This document shows positions 28,501-34,859 of a DNA stretch of 57,582 bases, piece after piece. The notes under the pieces are model-generated. The model was not told the DNA's origin and searched no databases. It saw nothing but the letters and a program-made list of their open reading frames with translations. A program made the position numbers and the translations under genes. Source of the stretch: Streptomyces sp. MBT53. GTDB taxonomy: Bacteria > Actinomycetota > Actinomycetes > Streptomycetales > Streptomycetaceae. The stretch spans positions 1 to 57,582 of the forward strand of contig NZ_JAEQAZ010000123.1 of NCBI RefSeq assembly GCF_016654115.1, given 5' to 3'. Within the stretch, counting starts at the first letter, position 1. The number at the start of each line of letters is the position of its first letter.

Positions 28501-31500
28501 GCTCGGCGGCCCGTGCCTCGAACAACCCGGTGAAGGTGGCGGCCGGCACGGAACGGTTGGTGGTGTTCCGCTCGGCCAGAACCTGGTTCCGCTCCGCCGC
28601 GTCGAGTACGTCGATCCGGCCGACCGCCAGCTCGGGATCGGCCGCCAGCTGCCGCAGCACCCGCTCGAAACGGGTGGCGATCGCGGCCACCGTCCCCTGG
28701 TCGAACGCGTGATGGTGGTACTGGAGGGCCAGCCTCAGGTGGGGATCGGCGTCGGCGGTCACCACCAGGGGGTAGTGGCTTCCGGTGAACGGGGTGATAC
28801 CGGTGATCGTCACCGCGGCCTCGCCGTGCGCCGCGCTGATCCCGGCCCGGTCGACGGGGTAGGACTCGAACACGACGACGCTGTCGAAGAGCGTGGGCAG
28901 GCCGGTGGCGCGCTGGATGTCGGCCAGGCCGTAGTGGTGGTGGTCGAGCAGCGCGGCCTGTCGGTCCTGCAGACCGGTCAGCAGATCCGCGAGGGAGTCC
29001 CCGGGTGCACAACTGACGCGTACGGGAAGGGTGTTGATGAACAGCCCCACCATCGCGTCCACGTCCGTGACCGCGGGCGGGCGGCCCGACACCGTCGTGC
29101 CGAACACCACGTCACGCCGGCCGGTCAGGTGGCTGAGGAGCAGTGCCCAGCTGCCCTGCACCAGCGTGTTGAGGGTGACGCCGAGCTCCGCGGCACGCCG
29201 GGCCAGGGCCCGTGCCAGGTCGGCCGGTACCGGGACCGCGACCTGGCCCACTTCGGTGTGGAGTTCCGATCCGGCGTGCGGGGCGAGCAGGGTGGGTTCG
29301 TCGATCCCGTCGAGTTCGGCCGCCCACGCGCGGGCGGCCGCCGTACGGTCCTGGCCGGACAGCCACACCAGGAAGTCCCGGTACCCGCGTACGCGCGGCA
29401 GTACGGAGGCGTCGCCCCCGGAGCCGTACAGCCGCAGCAGGTCCTGCATCAGCAGGGGCACGGACCAGCCGTCGATCAGCACATGGTGCGCGGTGAGGAC
29501 GAGTTCCGACCGTTCCGGTCCCGTCGTGAGCAGCGTCATGCGCAGCAGCGGCGGCTCCGCGGGGTCGAAGTGGTGCGCCTGGTCCTCGGCGAGGAACCGC
29601 CGCAGGGCCTCGGCGCGCTCCTCCTCGCCGGCCCGGCTCAGATCGAGGTGTCGCCACGGCAGTTCCACGGCGTCGAGCACCAGTTGGACCCGGTCGCCCG
29701 CGGCATCGGCCACGAACGCGGTGCGCAGGTTGGCGTACCGGTCGAGAAGGGACTGTCCGGCGGCCCGCATCCGCTCCGGGTCCACCCTGCCGGACAGGTG
29801 GTACACCATCTGCATGTGGTAGGCGTCGAACGTCGTGTCGGCCAGCATCGCGTGGAACAACAGGCCCGACTGCAGAGCGGTCGGCGGCCACACGTCCACG
29901 AGCCCCGGATACCGCTTCTCCCAGACCTCGATCTCGCTCTGCCGTACCGGGACCAGCGGTACGTCCGACGGGGTCAGACCGCCGGCGCCCGGTTGTGCCG
30001 CGTGCCCGGCGAGGCCCGCCAGCGCCGCGCTCCACAGATCGGCCAGATCCCGCACGTCCTCGTGGGCCAGCACACCGGCGGGGAACGCGAACCGGGCACT
30101 CAGCTGCGGTCCCCGCTCGCCGTCCGTCACCAGCGCGTTCACCTCCAGTACGGACAGCGCCGGCATGTCGGCGTCCATCTCCGGGACCAGTTCGCCCGTG
30201 CCCGGCGACCGGGTCCAGCCGAGTCCGTGGAGGTGTTCGGGCATGTCGGAGGAGGAGAAACGGCCCAGGTAGTTGAAGGCGATCTGACCGGTCGCATACG
30301 GCGCGAGCACCGCACCGGTCTCGTCGTTCAGATACCGCAACAGCCCGTAGCCCAGCCCCTTGTCGGGAATCCCGAGCAACTGCTCCTTGACCGCCTTGAC
30401 CACCACACCCGCGGCAGGACCCCCCGCGAAAGCCTCGTCCAGATCGACACCCGCGATGTCCAGGCGCACGGGGAACATGCTGGTGAACCAGCCGACCGTA
30501 CGCGACAGGTCAGCACCCGGCACGACCCCTTCCTCGCGACCGTGCCCCTCCAGCCGCAACAGAGTCGTAGGCTCCTCAACCCCCCTGCCACGACGCCACT
30601 TGGCGACCGCCAGCGCCAGCGCCGCCAGCAGACCGTCGTTGACCCCGCCGCGGAACGCCCTCGGCACATCCGTGAGGAGCGACTGTGTCACCGTCGCGGG
30701 CAGTCGCACCCACAGACTCTCCACGGTCGAATGGACGTCGACGGCGGGGTCCAGCGCCCGCGTCCCGAGCAGCGGGTCCGAGCCCTCCAAGACGCCCTGC
30801 CACAACGGCAGTTCAGCCGCCACCCGGTCGGCACGCACCGCCTCGTCACACAGCGCATACGCCCACCGCCGCACCGACGTCCCCACCGGGGACAGCTGAG
30901 AAGCCTCGCCCTTGCGAATTCGGCTCCACGCCTCGGCGAGATCCGGCAGCAGAACACGCCAGGACACACCGTCCACCACCAGGTGATGCACCACGACCAA
31001 CAACCGGCCCTCATCACCGAACCACACGAACTGCGCCATCACCCCCGCCACCGGATCCAACCGACCCGCCGCAGCATCCAACTCACCCTGCACACCCACA
31101 CCGGAAACAGCACGACGGATCAGGCCCGCGGCATCGACCGACCCACGAGGACCGACCTCCAGACCGCCCTCCACCAACGACGAACGCAACACGTCGTGGC
31201 AGTCGACGACCGCGTTCAGCGTCGCCACCAGACCCGCCTCGTCGATGCCCGCCGGCAGATCGACCACGGCGGACATCGCGAACCGGCCCATGCCGCCGCC
31301 GAGTTCCGTGAGGTAGGTGGCGATCGGCGACAGCGGCACACGTCCGACACCGCCGCCGTCCAGCTCCGGCAGCACGGCGACCGTGCCGGCCCGGGTGTTC
31401 ACCGCCGCGGCCAGCCCGGCGACGGTCCGGCACTGGAAGATCTCGCGGGGGCTGACCTCCACGCCCAGCGCCCGCGCCCGTGACACGACCTGGATGGAGC

Positions 31501-34500
31501 GGATGCTGTCCCCGCCGACGGCGAAGAAGTCGTCGTCGATCCCGACCCGGTCCAGGCCCAGAACCTCGGTGTAGACCTCGGCCAGGATCTTCTCCTGCGC
31601 CGAGCGCGGCGCCCGGTACGTCTCCCCCATGAACTCCGGCACCGGCAGGGCGGCACGGTCCAGCTTGCCGTTCGGCGTGAGCGGAAGCTGGTCCAGCACC
31701 ACGAAGGCGGCGGGAACCATGAACTCCGGCAGCCGCTCGGCGACGAACGCGCGCAGCTCCGTCACCGACACCCCGGCGGTCAGGTCGACTTCGAGATGGC
31801 CGAGGCTTTCGACGGTGCCGCCACTCGCGCCCGTGGAGACCACGTAGCCCACCAGTTGCTTGCCGCCGGGCCGGTCGTAGGTGGTCACCACCGCCTGCGC
31901 CACACCGGAGTGGGAGGTCAGCGCGGCCTCGACCTCGCCCGCCTCGATCCGGAACCCCCTGATCTTCATCTGGGCGTCGTCGCGCCCGGCGAACTCCAGT
32001 TGGCCGTCGGCGTTCCAGCGGGCGAGGTCGCCGGTGCGGTACATCCGGTGTCCGGGCGGGCCGAAGGGGTCGGCCACGAACCGCTGGGCGCTCAGGCCGG
32101 GCCGGGCGTGATAGCCACGCCCCACCGCGCCCGCGACGTACAGCTCCCCCACGACGCCCGGAGGCACCGGGGTCAGTCCCGGCCCCAGCACGTAGGTCCG
32201 CATATTGCCCAGGGGCGCCCCGATCGGCGCGCTGTCGGAGGTGTCCGGTCCGGGTTCGTCGGTGGCGACGTACGTCGTGGCGTAGAAGCTCTCGCTCTGC
32301 CCGTACGCGTTGACCACCCGTACGCCCGGGAAGGCCTCCCGCACCCGGCGGACCAGGGAGGAGGGCAGCGCTTCGCCGGCGAACACCACGCTGTCGACCG
32401 TGGTCTTGCCGGCGATGTGCTCGATCAGCTCGCCGAAGACCGACGGGACCGTGCTGATCACGCTGCCCGACCAGCCGCCCGCCTCGCCCAGGACCAGCAC
32501 GTCGCGTACGACCTCGACGGTGCCGCCGGTGGCCAGGGTGGTGACGATCTCGAACACCGAGACGTCGAAGTTCACCGATGTCCCGGCCAGCATCCGCGAT
32601 CCGGGTTCCAGACCGACCGACGAGGCCAGCCGGGTCACGCCGTTGACCACGCCGTGATGAGTGATCGCGACGCCCTTGGGCGTCCCGGTGGAACCCGAGG
32701 TGTACATCACATAGGCCACGTTGTCCGGCCGCAGCGGGACCACCGGGGGATCTGCCGGACCGTTCGCCGGATCGATGTCGTCGAGGTGGACACGGGGGGT
32801 GCTGTCGTCCGGCAGTACCGCCGAGGTCTCCGCATCGGTCAGGATCAGCTGGGGCCGGGCCTCGGACAGGATGAGCCCGAGGCGTGCGCTCGGGTACCGG
32901 GGGTCGATCGGCAGATACGCCGCACCGGACTTGAGGATTCCCAGCAGCGCGACCACCAGGTCCGCGGAGCGCGGCAGCGCCAGGCCGACCAGTGTCTCCG
33001 GGCCGGCACCGCGCCGGACCAGTTCGTGCGCCAACTGGTTGGCCCGGGCGTCGAGTTCCGCGTACGTCAGCTCCTGCGAGCCGAAGACGACCGCTGTCGC
33101 GTCCGGCGACACACGTGCCTGCCGCTCGATCAGGCCGGGAACCGTCGACCCGGGAGTCGGGGCCGCCGTGTCGTCACGGCCGGCCAGGAATTCCCTCTCG
33201 GCCGGTGCCAGCACGTCCACCGCGCCGACCCGTGCGCCCGGCTCGGCCACGAGGTGCCGCAGCACCCGTACGAAACGCGCGCCCAGCTCCGCCACGACGG
33301 CCCGGTCGAACAGGTCGGTCGCGTACTCGAGGGTGCAGCGCAGGCCCTGCTCGACGACCGTGAAGTTGAACTCCAGGTCGAACTTGGCGGTCGGCGTCGG
33401 GACGGCCTCCAGTCTCGCGGTCAGCCCCGGCAGGTCGAGATCGAGGTGGGCGCTGCTCTGCCAGGTGAACATCACCTGGAAGAACGGGTGGTACGCGGTG
33501 GAGCGCTCGGGGTTCAGCGCCTCGACCAGCCTCTCGAAGGGCACGGCCTGGTTGTCGTAGGCGCTCAGCGCCTTGTCCCGTACGCGCTCGAACACCTGCT
33601 CAAGCGTGGGGTTGCCGGACAGATCGGTGCGCAGTACCCAGGTGTTGACGAAGAATCCGACCAGGTCCGTCAGCGCCTCGTCGGTGCGGCCGGCGATGGT
33701 GGACCCGATCGTGATGTCCTCGCCGGCGCCGAGGCGGTGCAGCAGCACAGCCAGGGCCGACTGCATCGCCATCGACATCGTCAGACCGCGGTGACGCGCC
33801 AGCGCCTCGACCGCCGCGGTGAGGTCGGGGTCGATCGTGAACTCGACCGCGTCGCCCCGGTGGCTTGCCTCCGACGGCCGGGGGCGGTCCGTGGGCAGCC
33901 GCAACTGCTGCGGTGCGCCGGCGAGTTCGTCCCGCCAGTGGCCGAGCTGGGTGGACAGAACGCTCCCGGGATCGTCCGCGTCACCGAGCACCTCGCGTTG
34001 CCACATCGTGTAGTCCCCGTACTGCACGGGCAGTTCCGGCCACCCGGGTTCCTCGCCCCGCAGCCGGGCCGCGTAGGCGGTGGCCAGGTCCCGGCCCAGT
34101 GGCGCCATCGACTCGCCGTCGGCGGCGGCGTGGTGCACGACCAGCACCAGCGCGTGCTCCTCGGGGCCGCTGCGCAGCACTTCGGCCCGCACCGGGATCT
34201 CGGTGGCGAGATCGAATCGGTGGGACGCCGCCTCCGCCACCCTGGCGGCGAGGCCGTCGGACCCCACGTCGACGACGGGCACGGTCGGGAGCAGTCCCTC
34301 GGCCCGCTGAACGTGCTGCGCGGGCAGGCCGTCGTCGCCCTCCACGAACAGCGTGCGCAGACTCTCGTGCCGGGTGACGACATCGCGCAGCGCGGACGAC
34401 AGCGCGTCCACGTCCAGTGCGCCGCTCATATGCAGGACGAACGGGATGTTGTACGTCGCTGAGGGCCCGTCGAACCGGTCGATGAACCACAACCGCCGCT

Positions 34501-34522
34501 GCGCAAAGGACAGAGGGATCAT
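19568..34522 (-). CDS. Four-module terminating NRPS with a truncated A domain (modules 3-6)
   Basis: A 4984-residue synthetase. Module 3: C (LCL type, HHAAADGES) 1-440, A about 470-960 (TSGSTGTPKG; NGKLDR), T (GGDSIRS) near 1005, E (HHLVVDG, NYLGRF) to about 1520. Module 4: C (DCL, HHVLIDGWS) near 1680, A 2000-2490, T (GGHSLLA) near 2528. Module 5: C (HHIAGDGES) 2586-3005, then only about 120 residues of A C-terminal subdomain with the lysine lost (DGELDR), T (GGDSIRS) near 3177, E to about 3690. Module 6: C (DCL) near 3853, A 4190-4660, T near 4697, TE (GLSSGG) near 4837. Codes read by eye: module 3 DVFSVAAYA (piperazate-like), module 4 DGMLVGAVV and module 6 DVCMVGVVC (unassigned). Expected products are D residues at 3 and 5, with TE cyclisation or release. 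Confidence 0.95.
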   Translation of the reverse strand: MIPLSFAQRRLWFIDRFDGPSATYNIPFVLHMSGALDVDALSSALRDVVTRHESLRTLFVEGDDGLPAQHVQRAEGLLPTVPVVDVGSDGLAARVAEAASHRFDLATEIPVRAEVLRSGPEEHALVLVVHHAAADGESMAPLGRDLATAYAARLRGEEPGWPELPVQYGDYTMWQREVLGDADDPGSVLSTQLGHWRDELAGAPQQLRLPTDRPRPSEASHRGDAVEFTIDPDLTAAVEALARHRGLTMSMAMQSALAVLLHRLGAGEDITIGSTIAGRTDEALTDLVGFFVNTWVLRTDLSGNPTLEQVFERVRDKALSAYDNQAVPFERLVEALNPERSTAYHPFFQVMFTWQSSAHLDLDLPGLTARLEAVPTPTAKFDLEFNFTVVEQGLRCTLEYATDLFDRAVVAELGARFVRVLRHLVAEPGARVGAVDVLAPAEREFLAGRDDTAAPTPGSTVPGLIERQARVSPDATAVVFGSQELTYAELDARANQLAHELVRRGAGPETLVGLALPRSADLVVALLGILKSGAAYLPIDPRYPSARLGLILSEARPQLILTDAETSAVLPDDSTPRVHLDDIDPANGPADPPVVPLRPDNVAYVMYTSGSTGTPKGVAITHHGVVNGVTRLASSVGLEPGSRMLAGTSVNFDVSVFEIVTTLATGGTVEVVRDVLVLGEAGGWSGSVISTVPSVFGELIEHIAGKTTVDSVVFAGEALPSSLVRRVREAFPGVRVVNAYGQSESFYATTYVATDEPGPDTSDSAPIGAPLGNMRTYVLGPGLTPVPPGVVGELYVAGAVGRGYHARPGLSAQRFVADPFGPPGHRMYRTGDLARWNADGQLEFAGRDDAQMKIRGFRIEAGEVEAALTSHSGVAQAVVTTYDRPGGKQLVGYVVSTGASGGTVESLGHLEVDLTAGVSVTELRAFVAERLPEFMVPAAFVVLDQLPLTPNGKLDRAALPVPEFMGETYRAPRSAQEKILAEVYTEVLGLDRVGIDDDFFAVGGDSIRSIQVVSRARALGVEVSPREIFQCRTVAGLAAAVNTRAGTVAVLPELDGGGVGRVPLSPIATYLTELGGGMGRFAMSAVVDLPAGIDEAGLVATLNAVVDCHDVLRSSLVEGGLEVGPRGSVDAAGLIRRAVSGVGVQGELDAAAGRLDPVAGVMAQFVWFGDEGRLLVVVHHLVVDGVSWRVLLPDLAEAWSRIRKGEASQLSPVGTSVRRWAYALCDEAVRADRVAAELPLWQGVLEGSDPLLGTRALDPAVDVHSTVESLWVRLPATVTQSLLTDVPRAFRGGVNDGLLAALALAVAKWRRGRGVEEPTTLLRLEGHGREEGVVPGADLSRTVGWFTSMFPVRLDIAGVDLDEAFAGGPAAGVVVKAVKEQLLGIPDKGLGYGLLRYLNDETGAVLAPYATGQIAFNYLGRFSSSDMPEHLHGLGWTRSPGTGELVPEMDADMPALSVLEVNALVTDGERGPQLSARFAFPAGVLAHEDVRDLADLWSAALAGLAGHAAQPGAGGLTPSDVPLVPVRQSEIEVWEKRYPGLVDVWPPTALQSGLLFHAMLADTTFDAYHMQMVYHLSGRVDPERMRAAGQSLLDRYANLRTAFVADAAGDRVQLVLDAVELPWRHLDLSRAGEEERAEALRRFLAEDQAHHFDPAEPPLLRMTLLTTGPERSELVLTAHHVLIDGWSVPLLMQDLLRLYGSGGDASVLPRVRGYRDFLVWLSGQDRTAAARAWAAELDGIDEPTLLAPHAGSELHTEVGQVAVPVPADLARALARRAAELGVTLNTLVQGSWALLLSHLTGRRDVVFGTTVSGRPPAVTDVDAMVGLFINTLPVRVSCAPGDSLADLLTGLQDRQAALLDHHHYGLADIQRATGLPTLFDSVVVFESYPVDRAGISAAHGEAAVTITGITPFTGSHYPLVVTADADPHLRLALQYHHHAFDQGTVAAIATRFERVLRQLAADPELAVGRIDVLDAAERNQVLAERNTTNRSVPAATFTGLFEARAAERPDALAVEAGEVRLGYRELDERANQLAHHLRALGAGRGSVVGLCVERGADLVVGLLGIMKTGAAYVPLDPGYPADRLAFMLRDSGARLVVTERHSRTALDPDIVAVDLTGDRDRIGQRPVTAPTGGPGTDDLAYVIYTSGSTGRPKGVLVTHAGIANLAAAMTDRLRITDDSRVLQFASSSFDGAVMEVLMALPNGATLVLPPHGPIAGEALQRFLRERRITHTLLVPSLVATLDPEGLDELRTLVVGAEASSGDLVARWSAGRRMINAYGPTESTVVATLSEPLGGSDVPPIGTPLPNTQVFLLDAALRPVPVGVAGDLHIAGPHLARGYHGRAGLTAGRFVANPYGEPGSRMYRSGDVARRRPDGSIEYLGRADDQVKIRGFRIELGEIESVLGSHPDVEQAVVVARDTASGGRLLAAYVIPATDDNDTEGLTALLREHAEAGLPGYMVPTAFVLLDTLPVTSSGKLDRAALPAPEFGGAEGGRGPRSPREEVLCTLFAEVLGLERVGIDDDFFSLGGHSLLATRLVSRIRTVLAAEVPVRTVFDSPTVARLVEHLSAGSSARPALRRGERPPQRMPLSYAQRRLWFVDRFEGPSATYNLPLVLRLTGRLDVPTLRGALQDVVARHETLRTLIGEDENGVPFQRVVPVDEAVLPMSVVETDPAGLDEAVAHAVAHTFDMATELPVRAGVLRCGTDDHVLVLVIHHIAGDGESIPPLMRDLGTAYAARRDGSAPRWSELPVRYVDYALWQRDLLGDEHDPTSVLAVQSAYWRAELAGVPQPLRLPTDRPRPAQATHRGDLVDFALDPELVSAVEELAKARGATVSMVLQSALAVLLRQLGGGDDIAIGSPIANRTDEALTDLVGFFVNTWVLRVRMPDNPSFAEILDQVRHRALTAYDNQDVPFERLVELLNPDRSTAYHPLFQVMFGWQNIVREDFELDGLRVALDTVPTETAKFDLFVTMADVPGVGVVGGVEYATDLFDRATAEDITTRFVATLRQLVSRPDAPVGPADVVRPYAGRRATVHGTRIDLAEVEAALTGHPAVAQAVAVTHDGGGTGRRPVAYVVPVGADDTGGSMDFTADVSAARLREFLTGRVPEAMIPSVFVVLARLPLTPDGELDRAALPEPVSTGDRRAPRSVAESVLAGVYAEVLGLDRVGIDDDYFLVGGDSIRSIQVVARARAQGVEISPRQIFELRTVAALAAAASVKDGTSTVLAELDGAGEGWMPLLPIARHLRELGGDVDRFAMSTVVQLPAGIDEAGLVATLNAVVDRHDMLRSRLVDDGMRVGVPGSVDAAGLIRRAVSGVGVQGELDAAAGRLDPVAGVMAQFVWFGDEGRLLVVVHHLVVDGVSWRVLLPDLAEAWSRVRKGEAAELRPVGTSVRRWAYALCDEAVRADRVAAELPLWQGVLDGPDPLLGTRALDPALDVRSTVDSVSVRVPAEVTEALLTKVPAAFRGGVNDGLLAALALAVAKWRRTRGVDESSVLFRLEGHGREEGVVPGADLSRTVGWFTSAFPVRLDVAGVDLDEAFAGGPAAGVVVKAVKEQLLGIPDKGLGYGLLRYLNDETGAVLAPYATGQIAFNYLGRFSSSDMPEHLHGLGWTEAPDAAGLGTASDPDMPAMATVDINAIATDTSRGPVLDARFDFPAGLLSHDEVRELADLWSDGLAGLARHVATPGAGGLTPSDVPLVPVRQSEIEAWERQYPGLTDIWPVTDLQSGLLFQSQLAGSGYDAYHVQLIHRLTGEVDPSRLRAAGQALLDRFANLRTAFVTDLAGDRVQLLRDGVTLPWREIDLRGLDEDERDAAFQAFLAEDQAAHFDPATPPLLRMSLVLTGPAAAELVVTAHHVLFDGWSVPLLMQDLLRLYGSGGDASVLPRVRGYRDFLVWLSGQDRAESGRVWAAELDGVDEPTLLAPDTPDTPAEADRGSTGHVEVPLAPDVAQELSRRAAELGVTPNTLVQGAWAMVLAGLTGRSDVVFGTTVSGRPPAVTDADSMVGLFINTLPVRVRLSPWDTLGRMLTTLQSRQAALLDHHHYGLADIQRATGLPTLFDSVVVFESFPVDRAAITAANTAAGISVTHVSSPNGTHYPLGVAATADPHLRVAMEYQQALFDQDTAKDIADRFGRILRQIAADPDVPLGLVDGSRPAERDPLPAEVDDTEVLTPDGTITEQFARQVAATPEAVAVFFEDTSLTYEEIDSRSNGLAHELMERQVRPGSVVAVSVRRSPDLVVALLAVLKAGGTYLPVDSALPADRIAFMLADSGACLSLVDTTTATVLSELPVPALRVDDAPRPGADRGAVGSTAVVDDTAYVIYTSGSTGRPKGVAVTHRGMASLVASHVDRLQVTADSRMLQLVSPSFDVSLCELFTALLSGASVVLADAERLVPGTPLAETVDAHRVTHVMITPTMLAAMPDEFLSTVSCLVIGGETAPPELVAKWSSGRRMVNVYGPTEITVCATMSMPLVGDGGVRPIGRPIVNTRVYVLDEALRPVPPGVAGELYIAGPGVARAYVGRPDLTAGRFVACPFGRRGERMYRTGDMVAWTPDGDLVFRGRTDEQVKIRGFRIELGEIESALRTHTAVQEAVVVVDDRPGDRRLAGYVVPGADGVDPAGLRSHLRRRLPEHMVPSAIMIIDEMPLTASKKLDRRALPAPEYGGTSTGRTPGTTREAILCGLFAEVLGLDRVGVDDSFFALGGHSLLVNRLITRARAVLGVEIPIRTVFRSPTVAELAAHLEADDGPAGDGDPFAPVLIIKSDGDKEPLWWIHPGGGLSWPYLGFADLLPRDRPAYGIQAKGFDGATPLPESVDAMIADYVAEVLAVQPAGPFHLLGLSSGGTLAHAMAAELQRRGHRVALLALLDSVPGSALAGRPLPTETEFRDYFAEHLTSLAGAADYESFVDNAVSIGLNYTGLVPEFSVPTYRGDALLFNAVPKPEGSYADLWRPYILGALRQHDIRSAHEDLYLPGPAAEICKIISQELAGD
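23701..24742 (-). repeat. Near-identical epimerase tract, copy in module 5
   Basis: About 1.04 kb covering most of the epimerisation domain is collinear with 30217-31258 at a constant offset of 6516 bp, without indels at the points I checked. Long stretches are identical and are interrupted by short diverged patches (for example around 24040-24240). This suggests recent duplication or gene conversion between modules. Confidence 0.8.
25100..25500 (-). other. Adenylation-domain remnant in module 5
   Basis: Between the end of the module 5 C domain (near RPDAPVGPADV) and its carrier there are only about 150 residues. What remains resembles the A8-A10 subdomain (RIDLAEVEAALTGHPAVAQA, then LPLTPDGELDR). 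The whole N-terminal core with A2-A7, including the ATP loop and the specificity pocket, is absent, and the A10 lysine is glutamate. The frame stays open, so this is a clean in-frame deletion. The carrier must be loaded in trans. Confidence 0.9.
30217..31258 (-). repeat. Near-identical epimerase tract, copy in module 3
   Basis: Partner of 23701-24742 (offset 6516 bp). The third epimerase, in the other NRPS (about 42300-43750), is clearly more diverged, so homogenisation seems restricted to this gene. Confidence 0.8.
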
Positions 34523-34796
34523 TTAGCGTCTACTCCTCGATCGGTCATCCTGCGCGCGGACGGGAACGCGGCCTCTTCACGCGCGGGACTCGGCGTCGAC
34601 AGCGCGTGGCAGTTCGTCGGTCTTGGGGTTCCGGAAGCTCGAATGAAAGTGAATCCGAATTTCCGTTTCGCATCGCACCGCGGCACGGCTCCGTCATCGG
34701 GGCGGCAGCGGGATTCCCCTGTCGAATACTCTCCGGTCTGCGAGCGGTGAGGTCAAGGGAATTCGCCGCGAGGGGGCGCCCTGCCCGGCCGGAAAA

Positions 34797-34814
34797 TGTC
34801 CTGTCGACAGGACG
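34797..34814. promoter_or_regulatory. Operator-like palindrome, copy 2 (large NRPS operon)
   Basis: GTCCTGTCGACAGGAC (34798-34813) is a perfect 16-bp palindrome with the CTGTCCTG-N4-CAGGACAG core. It lies about 275 bp upstream of the large NRPS start, in the 34523-34859 gap after the ligase-KR-carrier gene. The gap holds no gene; GGAG lies 10 nt before ATG 34522. The palindrome implies a separate promoter for the NRPS-monooxygenase-MbtH-P450 operon. Confidence 0.7.
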
Positions 34815-34859
34815 GTGATCCCGGCAGGGCGCCTCGGCCACGGCCATTGCCCGGAGCAA

